Origin: Stentor coeruleus
Lineage: Eukaryota > Ciliophora > Heterotrichea > Heterotrichida > Stentoridae
DNA: 64,000 bases
Direction: 5' to 3'
NCBI GenBank assembly: GCA_001970955.1
Contig: MPUH01000105.1
Span: 42,726 to 106,725 of the forward strand
The notes beneath the pieces are model-generated. The model saw nothing but the letters and a program-made list of their open reading frames with translations, was not told where the DNA came from and did not search any database. The translations under genes and the position numbers were made by a program. Positions 23,751-33,855 of this stretch are shown piece after piece. The stretch's first letter is position 1, and each line of letters opens with the position of its first letter.

Positions 23751-25146
23751 TTAATTATTATTCACATCTTCATCTAATTCTTCCCTAGACTCATCAAGCA
23801 TTTCTGACGAAGTTATAGTATCTCTAGCAAAATTATGATGATCCGAAGTTCTTNATTTCTGACGAAGTTATAGTATCTCTAGCAAAATTATGATGATCCG
23901 AAGTTCTTTTAGACGTATTAACTTCTAAATAACTACCTGTAAATTTGCTAATCCTACTACAAGTTCTTATATCACTCTCATGTTCAGTCAATTCTTGTGT
24001 ATGTATTTCAATAACAAGTGCTGAAATATCATCAATCATAACATCTTCTTCACAACATATCCCAAACCATCTATACCTAGCTTCTTCAACTAAAAGTCTA
24101 GCAATAGTCGAATTCCCAGGATTAACAAAATTCTCATCATCAGTATTCCTAGGCTCTTTCAAACATTTTCTTCTAAAAGTTTCAACAAAATCAGTCACTT
24201 CATTATTTTCCATAGCATCCCAAACTCCATCTGAAGCAACAACAATAAACTGATCTTTAAAAGATATCAAAGGATAAAAATCAATTATCGGTGTTGAAAT
24301 AACCCCAACTTTTTTAGCAGCCATATCACCTAAAGATCTTGACATAGCTAAACCTGGGATTTCTTTACCTTTTTGAAATACTCTATAAGGACCATAACCT
24401 TCTCCAGATTCATCTTTAGCTTTTGCAACAACCCCACCTGCTGCTAAAATCCTATTTAATTCAGTTTCTAGATTTGGTTTTTGATCAACAGTTAATTGTA
24501 TTGGTTCTAAAACTCTTAAAGGAGTAAAATTTTTTTTGTAGAGATTTTTAGTTTTGGATTTTATTGGGATATATTGTGCTTCAGGAATTGTTGCTAATAT
24601 TGCCCTTGAGTCCCCTACACTAGCTACATATACCCCATCATTAACGAAAAGTAAACATACTGCTGTTGTCCCTGAACCTATTGCATTGATTTTACTACCT
24701 TGAGTTTTTATTGCTATGTCACAGTTTTCAAAGAGTTCTGTGAGGAAAAGGTCGCATTTAGTTCGAAGGATGTTTTCAATAAGAAATTTCTCTTCTATGA
24801 ACTTATGAGCAAATCGGACTATTTCTTCACCTTTAGAACCATGTCCGTCGAATAATGTTATAAAGAGATATTCGGGCTTGCTTGATATAAAAAAGTGATC
24901 TTGGCACTTTTTAGGCACTTCACCTCTTGGGTCTTGACCTGGGATTATACACCCAGTTGTATTCATTTTGTAAGGCCCAATTAGTAAACTTTCACTTAAT
25001 TCATTAACAGGGTTTGTAATTTTGAACTTGATTTTATCTGCAGGTATGAATTTCGAAGCTAGATTTTCTCGGACAATATAAATCGCTACAGATTTTTCAT
25101 AACTAACTTGCTCTTCTGATGCTTTTGACTTATAACAGTTCCCCAT
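23751..25146 (-). CDS. PP2C-type protein phosphatase, acylated
   Basis: Metal-dependent Ser/Thr phosphatase of the PPM/PP2C family, 446 residues once the 54-bp duplicate and N at 23854 are removed; the true stop is TAA at 23751-23753, after SREELDEDVNNN. The N-terminus MGNC is a myristoyl/palmitoyl anchor. Motifs in order: LFDGHGSKGEE (metal Asp and Gly), GSGTTAVC, SVGDSRAIL, the GYGPYRVF stretch, SRSLGDMAAKKVG and VVASDGVWD. Metal-ligand Asp residues are present, so it should be active. The tail after ~390 is polar and acidic. A second, divergent PP2C lies at 36656. Confidence 0.92.
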
Positions 25147-25424
25147 TTAAACAATAATATACTCAACTCTTGCCACTTATATAAAAAAAACTACTCTTCA
25201 TATAAACTATGTTTTTTACTAATAAAATATGAAGAAACTTCTAGCTAATGAGGACTTTTAAATCTTTTAAATCTTTTGTTTATAAATAAAAATTTATTAA
25301 ATCAGCCTGTATCAACTTAGTAATCTTAACAGAAACTCTTATGCTATCTTTTAGCTTTAGGAAATTCAAAAATAGGAAGAAATAACAGATTTAAGCATAA
25401 AATAAGGGATTACTAGTACTAATT
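25147..25424. other. Intergenic, AT-rich
   Basis: Upstream flank of the phosphatase gene; nothing recognised. Confidence 0.4.
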
Positions 25425-25801
25425 TTTTTTTAATAACCAATTTGGATTAAAAGGCTTAAGTCTTTCAGGTGGACAAAGACAAAAAATTGCTATAGCTAGA
25501 AATCATTAAAAAAGAATCTCGTATTATTATTATATCAAGCAAAATCAGGATTATATGCAAACCCTTAAGCTTAATTACAAAATATTATATACATAAAGTT
25601 AAAACACATTACTTTAATATGATTATCATAACACATAATATCAACACATCCAAAAACTTCACCAATAATTTAACTATTAAAAAAACTTACCTGATTACAA
25701 TCACAAAAACATTTGAAAAGCATCTAATTCTCCTAATTTCCCAACTTCTAAATACCCATCCCATATTAAAATACACAAAAAAAAATGGTATATTTATATG
25801 A
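25425..25801 (+). pseudogene. Fossil of an ABC-transporter nucleotide-binding domain
   Basis: The signature motif is almost perfect: GLSLSGGQRQKIAIARN (about 25452-25503). After a one-base frameshift the homology continues: IIKKESRIIIISS stands where Walker B (ILLLDEATS) should be but has lost the Asp-Glu, and further on IIITHNINTSKN matches the H-loop region, followed by a decayed TFEKHLILL tail. No Walker A or transmembrane domain was found upstream. The 60-codon frame at 25619 is part of this relic, not a gene. A 5'-truncated, inactivated remnant of a duplicated ABC transporter gene. Confidence 0.78.
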
Positions 25802-25815
25802 ACGTAAAATAACAA

Positions 25816-25893
25816 AGTGAGACCTATGCAATTCTATAAAAAGTAACATCATCTCAACGAAACTTACTCTAATAGTGTTTGCTAGGTCTCACT
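25816..25893. repeat. 78-nt element bounded by a 14-15-bp inverted repeat
   Basis: Arm 1 AGTGAGACCTATGCA (25816-25830) and arm 2 TGCTAGGTCTCACT (25880-25893) are inverse complements with one bulged T. The loop is 49 nt. It sits between the ABC fossil and the 3' end of the coiled-coil gene. Could be a MITE-like relic, a hairpin at a convergent 3' end, or a small structured RNA. Confidence 0.6.
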
Positions 25894-25904
25894 ATTTTTT
25901 ACAT

Positions 25905-27456
25905 TTAACTCTTATAATGTTTATGTTTAGGTACTCTGTGTAATGATATACTTCTATTAGATTTTGAAATTTCTACACTTTTATTATGTTTTCTTGGGAA
26001 TCTATTACTAGGTAAAGATGTATAAATTGTGCTTTCAGGTAAGGGAAGTTTGATTTCTTCGAATTCAGAAATTGATTGAAGAGTTTCTAAAGTTGGGTCT
26101 GGTGTTGCTTTACGTTCTGATGTTTTTAATAGTATTGGACTTAAAGATGCTTTTTTTATTGAATCTATTGACTTTTCTATATTACATAAAGCTTGGATAC
26201 GAGAGTTTTCTTCAGCTCGGAGACGTGTTTCAATTGTGAAAAGTCTTGCATCAGATGGATTCATACCATTTAAATCATTAATGTTTATAGGCAGCCAAGA
26301 GAGTTTATCTTTGAGTTCTAAAGTTGTAGATTCTAATTGGAGCTGGGATTTAGCAAGTTTTTCTTCTAAAGGCGAGATTTGGTCTTTGATAGTTTTAAGA
26401 AGTTCAGATTTTATGAATTTTAACTCAAGTTCGGTTTTGAATTTATAGCTTTTAAGCTCATTTTCTATATGTTGAGTGTTTTGGTATACAACATCCTGAG
26501 TTTCAGAAGTGATTTTCCTTTGATATTCTTCTTTAGATTGTGTATTAGTTATCATAATCGGTGCAGCAGTTCTACTTCTAACATTTTGCCCATACTCAAA
26601 ACCTTCAATTTTTTTCAATAATGCGAAATAATTTTCTATAGTTTGCGCGATTTCATTTTTTACATCGAAAAATTTCCCATTGTTATCCTTTTCACTTTCT
26701 ATAAAACTATGTTGCAAAAACTCGATCTGTTTTTTTAATATAACAATTTCTTTATCTGTTTTTTTCATATACTCTCCTATTTCATGATCTTTATCTATAA
26801 CATGACTTCTTAATTCACTAACATTATTCCAAGATTTTTGCTGTTCATCTTGTGAATTAGTTTCAATAGTTTTTATTATATTATGTACCCCTTCAATACC
26901 CCTTGTATGTTTTCTATATAAAAATTTACTCATTTAAGATTTTAAGTTCTTGCATGATTTTACCTAATGACGGTTGAAGTTGTTGATCACGGACATCATT
27001 AAATATATTTTGATGTAAAATCACTGACCTTTCGTTTATAAGTTTGTTTATTTCATCTAAGTCTACTATATTACCCACAGCTTTTATACATCGATTTATT
27101 TGTTCTTTCATTTCATATAAGTTTTCATTTAGGACTTTTTGTTTATTATTGTTTTCTTCTTGGATTTTCTTTTTGAATTGGGAGATGTCATTTGATAGAA
27201 ACTCACATCTTTCTTTAACTTTTTTTAATATTGTGTCTTGATGGTATCTTATTGAATCATTTGTATTTGCTAAACTTTCATTCATGGCTCGGAGTTTTAT
27301 TTGGACTTTGTTGTTGGAGTTTTCTATTTCAGCATAGCAGTCGGCGGTTTTTCTGGATTGCTCAACGAAACACTGTTTGAAGAGAATTAAGGTTTGGATT
27401 AGAGGCTTTGGGATATTGATCCAATCATCGAAGTCAATATTATTCAAAATATTCAT
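25905..27456 (-). CDS. Coiled-coil protein with a 16-nt intron
   Basis: Two overlapping frames (27456 to 26926 and 26933 to 25905) are one gene. Removing 26914-26929 (16 nt) puts LKILNE in frame with KHTRGIEGVHN, giving 511 residues. The apparent second ATG at 26931-26933 is in the upstream exon, out of frame. Almost the whole protein is charged coiled coil with polar spacers; the N-terminus (FDDWINIPKPLIQTLILF) is a more hydrophobic helix and the last ~60 residues are basic and Ser-rich. No family recognised; a basal-body or cortical-fibre protein is possible. Confidence 0.82.
26914..26929 (-). other. 16-nt spliceosomal intron
   Basis: Sense strand GTAAATTTTTATATAG. Splits a Glu codon (GA|A). 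The only 16-nt case found here; the length is forced by the frame change between the two halves. A is six bases from the 3' end as in the 15-nt introns. Confidence 0.82.
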
Positions 27457-27870
27457 TACCTTATATTTTTTTATGATTAATTTGTATTGAAGTTTGATTT
27501 AAGATATTATAATTTAGTAAGTGATAAATTTTCACTAGAAAAATTACTATAAATTATATTATTTTCTCATATTTAAACGCAATAAGAATATTTTTATTGG
27601 AAGAGAATCATATAATTAGTATTTTAGCTTTTATCTAAACTATTTATATGATATATGGATGATATCTGGGTGATAATTTTCTTTCAACATATCTTTCATT
27701 ATTTTACTCTACTAAAAAGTTTCAAAAACTAATTCTTTGGATTTTAAACAGAATCTACAATAAAGTTATCAAAACCCAATCAATATTTTATCATGAACTT
27801 TTTCTCAATCTAGAACTAATTAAAAATCCTAATAATCTTTTTAATACATTGATTTATAATAAATAACATA
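27457..27870. other. Divergent intergenic region
   Basis: Nothing recognised; changes from AT-only to C-bearing, G-poor sequence toward the downstream gene. Confidence 0.4.
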
Positions 27871-29286
27871 ATGAACAAAAAAGGTGTTATGGAAAGGGTA
27901 TCCTGGTATCAAGAACTCAGAAAAATTTTCAATACAAGTTCTGAGTATAATATGATATTAAAGGCAAAATTATTGCAATGTTTAACTGATATTATAGAAA
28001 AACTTCCATTGAAGAACCCACAAGAGTATTATAATTCTAATAGTGTTCAAGGATTTTCATTTGAAGATGTATATAAACAAATAGAATCTATGCCAAGGGC
28101 TATTAAATGGGATGAAATTCTTGACTCATTCGCTTATCTTAGTATATATACAAGAGGGTTTGAAAGTAGTGAAACAATTAGTCCAGTTCAAGTTAAACCA
28201 GAAAAACTGTTTGAAGACAATAATTCACCTAGCAAAGGGACATTAAAAGAAGATTTCCCTTTAGTAAAATTCTACAACTTAAATGAAATCATCATGAATC
28301 AAAACTTGAAATTTTTGTCTTTAGGAGGGAATTTAATAAGTTCTGCCTCTTATGAATTCCCATCATCTCTTATTGTCTTAAACCTTTCATACAACATTAT
28401 ATCCGATTTTCAGCCAGCAAAGCCTTTGTCGAACCTGAAATTTCTAAACCTCAACCATAATTTAATAGAAAACCTTCCAGACATCTCAAGTATCATAACC
28501 CTTAATGAGCTTCACTTTTCCAACAACAAGCTAAATGTGGCTAATTTTTTATTTTCCATCAAAAATCTTACAATACTAGACCTTTCCTCAAACCTTATAG
28601 AAAACTTTGAAGACTTAGCAATGCTCTCAGTCTCATCCAAACTATCTGCCCTAAGCTTATTAAACAACCCTCTTTACAATAAATCAGGTTATCTCATAGC
28701 AATAAAAGAACTTTTTTCCCGTTTATTATATATAGACCATCAAGATATGCCTTCTCTATCAAGTTATAAACAGTTTGGGTTTTCTTCAGAGCCAAAAAGA
28801 AGTCCTGAAAAAACCGAAGCTAGCAGTTTATTGAAATCAGATCCTAATTTCAGCATATTTTCATCATTTCATGGACAAAACTCGATAATGTCCACTGATA
28901 ACCAAAGTAAAACTACAAAAAATACCCCAAATCGTAGTGGGTCCTTAGATAAAAATATTGTTTCTGGATGTTCAGGATCACCTAAAAACATTAAGTATAG
29001 CTCATCTAAACATATGAGAAGCAGGTCAAATGGCCCTGGAGGGTCTTTACCCACAACCCCAAGTCTTAATAATTCTTGTTTGAATACTTCGCATAAAAAA
29101 CATAATAGTATTATACAGAAAAATAACAGCAGCAAACAAAGATTAAAAGTATTTGGGGACCCTTATACTGTTATGTTGGTAGGTCCTCCTGCTGTAAAAA
29201 GTATTTTTAGATCGCAGGGGAATAGTAAAAACACCTCAATTGATCTTTCCAAGTTTAAATATATGAAAGCAAGGAAAAGCCCTTAA
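27871..29286 (+). CDS. Leucine-rich-repeat protein (SDS22-like LRRs)
   Basis: 471 residues, TAA stop. An N-terminal helical region (~1-135) precedes about six LRRs at ~145-290 (LKFLSLGGNLIS, LIVLNLSYNIIS, LKFLNLNHNLIEN, LNELHFSNNKL, LTILDLSSNLIEN, LSALSLLNNPL), closing with an LRR-cap-like stretch (YKQFGFS). These short 22-residue repeats are of the SDS22/dynein-light-chain-1 type common in ciliary proteins. The C-terminal ~180 residues are Ser/Lys-rich and disordered. Likely a ciliary or cytoskeletal scaffold; partner unknown. Confidence 0.85.
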   Translation: MNKKGVMERVSWYQELRKIFNTSSEYNMILKAKLLQCLTDIIEKLPLKNPQEYYNSNSVQGFSFEDVYKQIESMPRAIKWDEILDSFAYLSIYTRGFESSETISPVQVKPEKLFEDNNSPSKGTLKEDFPLVKFYNLNEIIMNQNLKFLSLGGNLISSASYEFPSSLIVLNLSYNIISDFQPAKPLSNLKFLNLNHNLIENLPDISSIITLNELHFSNNKLNVANFLFSIKNLTILDLSSNLIENFEDLAMLSVSSKLSALSLLNNPLYNKSGYLIAIKELFSRLLYIDHQDMPSLSSYKQFGFSSEPKRSPEKTEASSLLKSDPNFSIFSSFHGQNSIMSTDNQSKTTKNTPNRSGSLDKNIVSGCSGSPKNIKYSSSKHMRSRSNGPGGSLPTTPSLNNSCLNTSHKKHNSIIQKNNSSKQRLKVFGDPYTVMLVGPPAVKSIFRSQGNSKNTSIDLSKFKYMKARKSP

Positions 29287-29666
29287 TTTTTCAATAAACT
29301 AACTATTATATATCTTATATTTAGATATGAGTAGGTTATTATATAGTTTTTTTTTATAGAAATGTTATGAAGTAGATTGATTTATTATTGTAATTATCAT
29401 CTGAATTCAAAAAAAAAAATTCTCCATTAATTATAGCAATGATTATTGTTATTATATGCAAAATTTATATATATTTTTTTATTCCCATAGCTGTTTACTT
29501 TTTTTCAGTTAAGTTGATAAATATTTTTTCTATAGTATTTTAAATTTCACTTATTTATTCCTCAACAATTTGTCATTATTTATATCTTCCCTTAAAACTA
29601 TCTTCCACAAAAAAAATCCACAAACCCAACATTAAAAACCTCACAATTAATTAAAATCCTTATATA
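29287..29666. other. Convergent intergenic region
   Basis: Nothing recognised; T-rich, then C-rich and G-poor near 29560-29660. Confidence 0.4.
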
Positions 29667-30323
29667 TTACAAAAAATATTCCTCCTTAAGCCTTTCCAAA
29701 CTCTGCGAAATATTCATCTGCCTAGCACTAATATCTTGTTTCAAACTTTTAAAACTTAAAATTGTCCCAATTTGTTCAGGTGTATTATAAACTTTTAATC
29801 TTTCCCATATACCTTTTTTCCTTGGAGCAAGTGCGCTTATTTTTGTTTGAAAAACTTTTTTACATTTCCTACTTGAAACTTGAGTTGTAATCACTGGAGT
29901 TTGTGACCTTGGAGTTGATGTAGATGGTAAAATTGGAACTATTATAGACAAAGCTTTATTTGAAAAAGATTTTTTTATCCAAGAATTCTCAATATTGTAT
30001 AACCCAACAGGAGGAACATCGCCTTTGTAATTATTATGGGTTAGAAGCTTTTTATTAGTGTTTGAGTTTAGAAATAATGATTTTTTATCAGGAGTAAAAG
30101 GGCGAAATTTTTTTGGGGTTTTATCTTGCTTATGATTTTTGTCTACTACAAGACGAGTTTTCAAATTCCTTTCTCTGATGATAGAGATAAATTTACTAGT
30201 GTCAGGGTGTTTTAATAGAACTTGTTCTGATGGATTTATGATTTTTTTAGGGATGATTTGAAGACTTGGATTGTTTGGATGCAGAGCTGATGAGTATTGT
30301 AATTTTCTTGGCATTTGGAGCAT
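29667..30323 (-). CDS. Basic protein with a PG-rich (STPG/SHIPPO-like) motif
   Basis: 218 residues, strongly basic, Ser/Pro/Lys-rich. Residues 104-120 (PPVGLYNIENSWIKKSF) match the pattern of sperm-tail PG-rich repeats (P-x-G-x-Y-x...W..K.F), which bind microtubules in axonemes. A second weaker instance cannot be seen. The C-terminus is an amphipathic helix (ISARQMNISQSLERLKEEYF). A microtubule-associated role is plausible from this motif only. Confidence 0.65.
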   Translation of the reverse strand: MLQMPRKLQYSSALHPNNPSLQIIPKKIINPSEQVLLKHPDTSKFISIIRERNLKTRLVVDKNHKQDKTPKKFRPFTPDKKSLFLNSNTNKKLLTHNNYKGDVPPVGLYNIENSWIKKSFSNKALSIIVPILPSTSTPRSQTPVITTQVSSRKCKKVFQTKISALAPRKKGIWERLKVYNTPEQIGTILSFKSLKQDISARQMNISQSLERLKEEYFL

Positions 30324-30934
30324 ATTATTAAGTTAAATAATATATTATGATTAGGTTTATTATGGATTTGGGTTTAAAGTTTTTTGTTATGAGTTTTTTA
30401 AGATAAGGTAAAGTAATTTGTATAGAAAATATAGTTTATATTATAGGATTAGGGTATTTGGATTAATGATTTAAGGATTTTGTGATTAGTGTAAAAGGTA
30501 ATTTTGATTATGGAGCTTATAGGGTTTATTGTTTTTTTTTTCATTGTCAAGATAGTTTTTATTTTTATTAACTTTGTTTATAGCCGTGAATTTATTATTT
30601 TTTAAAGATATTTTCAAACTGAGTTCTAGCTTTGTATAATTTATGAAGGGTTTATTGGCTTTATTGTGTATTATTAGAGTTTTAGCTTCTGATAGTAAGA
30701 GACCTTGATAAAAAATTTGAAAATCTATTTCCAAGAAGATCAGTTAAAATAATATGTTTTTATATAAGCATCTCTACTTATTTAATATTTTTCATCAATT
30801 TTTCTAAATTCAATATTCTACAAGATTCATACTTATAAATGTATTATTCATTTTATCTAAATATTTTTTTATATCCTAAAACATGTTTATCCTAAGTATT
30901 AAATATACAAATAACTAAACTTACTACATAAAAA
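30324..30934. other. Divergent intergenic region
   Basis: No gene seen. An 82-codon minus frame at 30486-30734 is low-complexity (Asn/Lys/Ile/Leu) and probably chance. G-bearing left half, C-bearing right half. Confidence 0.4.
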
Positions 30935-31499
30935 ATGATTTTAAAATCCTTTATAATATATTTCACATCACTTTTACAAGTAATAAAAATGCTTAATTTC
31001 CCTTCATACAACACATTGGCATCCTGTTCGAAAATAGTCGAAAAAAAGAACCTATTGATTGAACCTGAGAATTCAGAGCTAAAATCCAAAAAACTTTTAT
31101 CCTGTTCCCAAAGCCAGGATACTCATGAAGAACTTTTCCGTAAAATGATCAACCACNTCCTTTATAATATATTTCACATCACTTTTACAAGTAATAAAAA
31201 TGCTTAATTTCCCTTCATACAGCACATTGACATCCTGCTCGAAAATAGTCGAAAAAAAGAACCTATTGATTGAACCTGAGAATTCAGAGCTCAAATCCAA
31301 AAAACTTTTATCCTGTTCCCAAAGCCAGGATACTCATGAAGAACTTTTCCGTAAAATGATCAACCACATCAACACTACATATGAAAACATCAAAGAGCTC
31401 CAAAGTACAAACATGAAGCAAACCACATTACTTAACCAAGCAGCTATGAAAAGAAAACTATCTCTCAAAGCAAAAAGCAAGGAGATAAAATTCAATTAA
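30935..31499 (+). CDS. Small helical protein, interrupted by a gap duplicate
   Basis: Two copies of a 210-bp block (30947-31156 and 31158-31367) flank the N at 31157; only one is likely real. The coding frame either begins at MLNFPS (31200, or 30990 in copy 1) for 99 residues, or at the in-frame upstream ATG 30935, which adds a hydrophobic 18-residue leader (ILKSFIIYFTSLLQVIK). The protein is polar, with Cys-Ser pairs (SCSK, SCSQSQ) and a C-terminal basic helix (AAMKRKLSLKAKSKE). No family recognised. Copies differ at about four sites, suggesting alleles. Confidence 0.55.
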
Positions 31500-31549
31500 A
31501 CAAAATATTTTATCATATATTTCCTTAAGGATTATAAGAATTCATATTT

Positions 31550-33817
31550 TTAGTTACAGCTTGAAAGCTGATAAAAGAGTTTAGTAACTAAGCCAATATA
31601 GTTTTCTTTGCAATTGGTCTTATTATTACATATCTCTTTAAAAGCACATAAGCATTTTTGTGGATCTTCAAAAATAAGCTCGATTGTTTTTTCTTGTTTT
31701 TTTGGAAGAATCACCAACCTTCTTGGATCTGCTCTATCAGTAATTATATCAATATTTAAATAGCTTTCAACAAATCTTACTGAAACATAATTAAGTTCAT
31801 TGTGAAGAAGATCAGAAGATTCAGCATATTTCATATCAGGTAAAACTAATAAAAAAAAGTCAGGATCGCTAATGAAATACATGTTTTGGTCTCCTTTTTT
31901 AAGTTTTACAGTACATTTAACATAGTTTTTATTATTGTTTTGATAAGTTTTATCTTTTTCCCAACAACATGAATTTGCCATAAAATACAATGGATACATG
32001 TCTAAAGAAAAAATGTTATTGTCTCTGTCTAGAGATAATTTTACTGACCATAATGAAAAAAATCTTTGGATTTGACATCTTAATGCTTCGATTTCATCTT
32101 GAGGGTCTCTTTGGTCTAATGATAAAGTAATACCTTCTTCGCCGTATGGAAGGAGGACATTTACTAAGCTTTGGAGTTTGTTTTCACTTAGGTTAATATT
32201 TTTCCATTCATCTTCAAACACTTCAAAAAATATATCATAATCGACATTATCCTCTAAAAAAAATTTCAATGAATCAATTGTATTAAAAAATGCCATATTC
32301 AATACTTTTCTGTGTTTTTCAATCAAGCATCTATTCTGTTCAGGTCGATACGCAAGTGAAATAATAACTTTGCAAGCGAGTTTGAAATGAAAAACCCTTA
32401 AAGGTTCTTCATAAACCAGCATATTAAGTAATTGCCCAACAATATTCTCATTATATTTAGTCGAATAATTTTCTTTAAGTATATTATGAAGAAGGTTTTT
32501 CATTTTAACTTTTTCAAAAGGCATCAGCCCAGATTCTAACAAAAGACTCATATTAATAGAGCTACTTGTAATAATCGAATGTAACAACATCAAAATGACA
32601 CAAACCAAATTGTTATCCCTAGAGCTTAAAAATGAATATATAACATCTGGAACTGGGTTATCAACTAATTCTCCACATATTGCAAAACCATCTAAATAAT
32701 CTAAAAATGTCATAACAGCGTCTAAAAACTCATCATTTGAATAAGAATTAAGTGAAGGTACATCATTAAGTAGGCCAATCAAACATATAGGAGTCCTTTT
32801 TACTAGTAATCCCAATACAACTGAATTTACAACATGTGTATGTTTGATAATCCTAACAATCTGATTCAAAAAAACAGCTGCTAAAGGTATAGACACATGA
32901 AATGAGTTATGAACAATAGAGCCCAAACTACCAATTGCAATTGGGTATATAAGATTTTTCATTAACAAATTAGTCAGAATCTCAGCAAATTCGTTTATTT
33001 GTAATTCATATATATCATGTATATAATATAAGTCTTCTAATATTTCTGATAAACTTTTCTCAAGTTTTCCTGAATTACTTGTCAAAATATACCTGTCACA
33101 TTGTGAAAGTTTTTCTCCTAACGAAGAGACAAAACAGCTAAAAAAACCTGATTTCACAATATAATCCTTAATATTTGTAGGTTTTACTATATATCTCATA
33201 CACGTAAAAATACTCAAAATCACCGTCCGGGCTGCGGTTTTTATCATAGCTTCATGGTAATTCATAAACATCATTGTCCCTGCTAACAACGCAAAATTAT
33301 TATTACTCAAATACTCAGAAAACATCTCTGGTTTCAAATTCACAGCAAAAGCTTTTAACATACTAACATAATTTTCAACGATTTCCTCATCAGAAAAATC
33401 AAATGTAAAACTTACAATGTCTTTATAAAACATAGTATTTAAAAGATACTCTGTATACAAATTACTTTTGCATTTGTCTGATGATAGGTTATGTATAAGT
33501 AAAGTTGCGCTTTGAATTAATTGAATATGAACATCTCGAAGTTTAACATCAGTAAGGATATCCCAGAATAGTTTTAACAAGTTGTTTTCTACTGCATGAC
33601 TAAATAAAAAGTACTTAAAAAAGTCTCCTTGGTTCTGTTCACTCCAAATAAGTTCTTCAGCTATTGCCCTTATAGCTTCAATAGCCTGATCTTTATTTCT
33701 AGGGTTTATTGGTATGAGTTGAAGAAGATCAGTTTGTAAAGAACTAAATAAACATTACGTAAAGCCTTCAATAGTATGTCGTGGTCTGTTACCTAAAAAT
33801 CTAAAAATCAACAACAT
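31550..33817 (-). CDS. CLEC16A: CLEC16A/GOP-1/EMA homologue (FPL domain), one 15-nt intron
   Basis: Removing the intron 33744-33758 extends the frame upstream to ATG 33815-33817 (MLLIFRFLGNRPRHTIEGF), giving 750 residues. The N-terminal FPL domain is characteristic: AIRAIAEELIWSEQN, FFKYFLFSHAVENNLLKLFW, QSATLLIHNLSS, FDFSDEEIVENYVSMLKA, then NNNFALLAGTMMFMNYHEAM and AARTVILSIF. The remainder is an alpha-solenoid-like body. Family role (animals): endolysosomal trafficking and Rab2 or mitophagy regulation. Expected as a cytosolic, peripheral endosomal protein. It lacks the long disordered C-tail of animal CLEC16A. Divergent from nothing; 38 bases separate it from the stop of the S28 peptidase gene upstream in the same orientation. 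Confidence 0.88.
33744..33758 (-). other. 15-nt spliceosomal intron in the CLEC16A-like gene
   Basis: Sense strand GTAATGTTTATTTAG; splits a Thr codon (AC|T). The in-frame TAG is removed and the conserved N-terminal leader of the FPL domain is recovered. Confidence 0.9.
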
Positions 33818-33855
33818 ATTTAAAACCAAAAGTTTCTTCTAATTTTATTACCTAA

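Noticed and set aside
30486-30734. 82-codon minus-strand frame
   Set aside because: Low complexity, no motif; composition fits chance AT-rich sequence.
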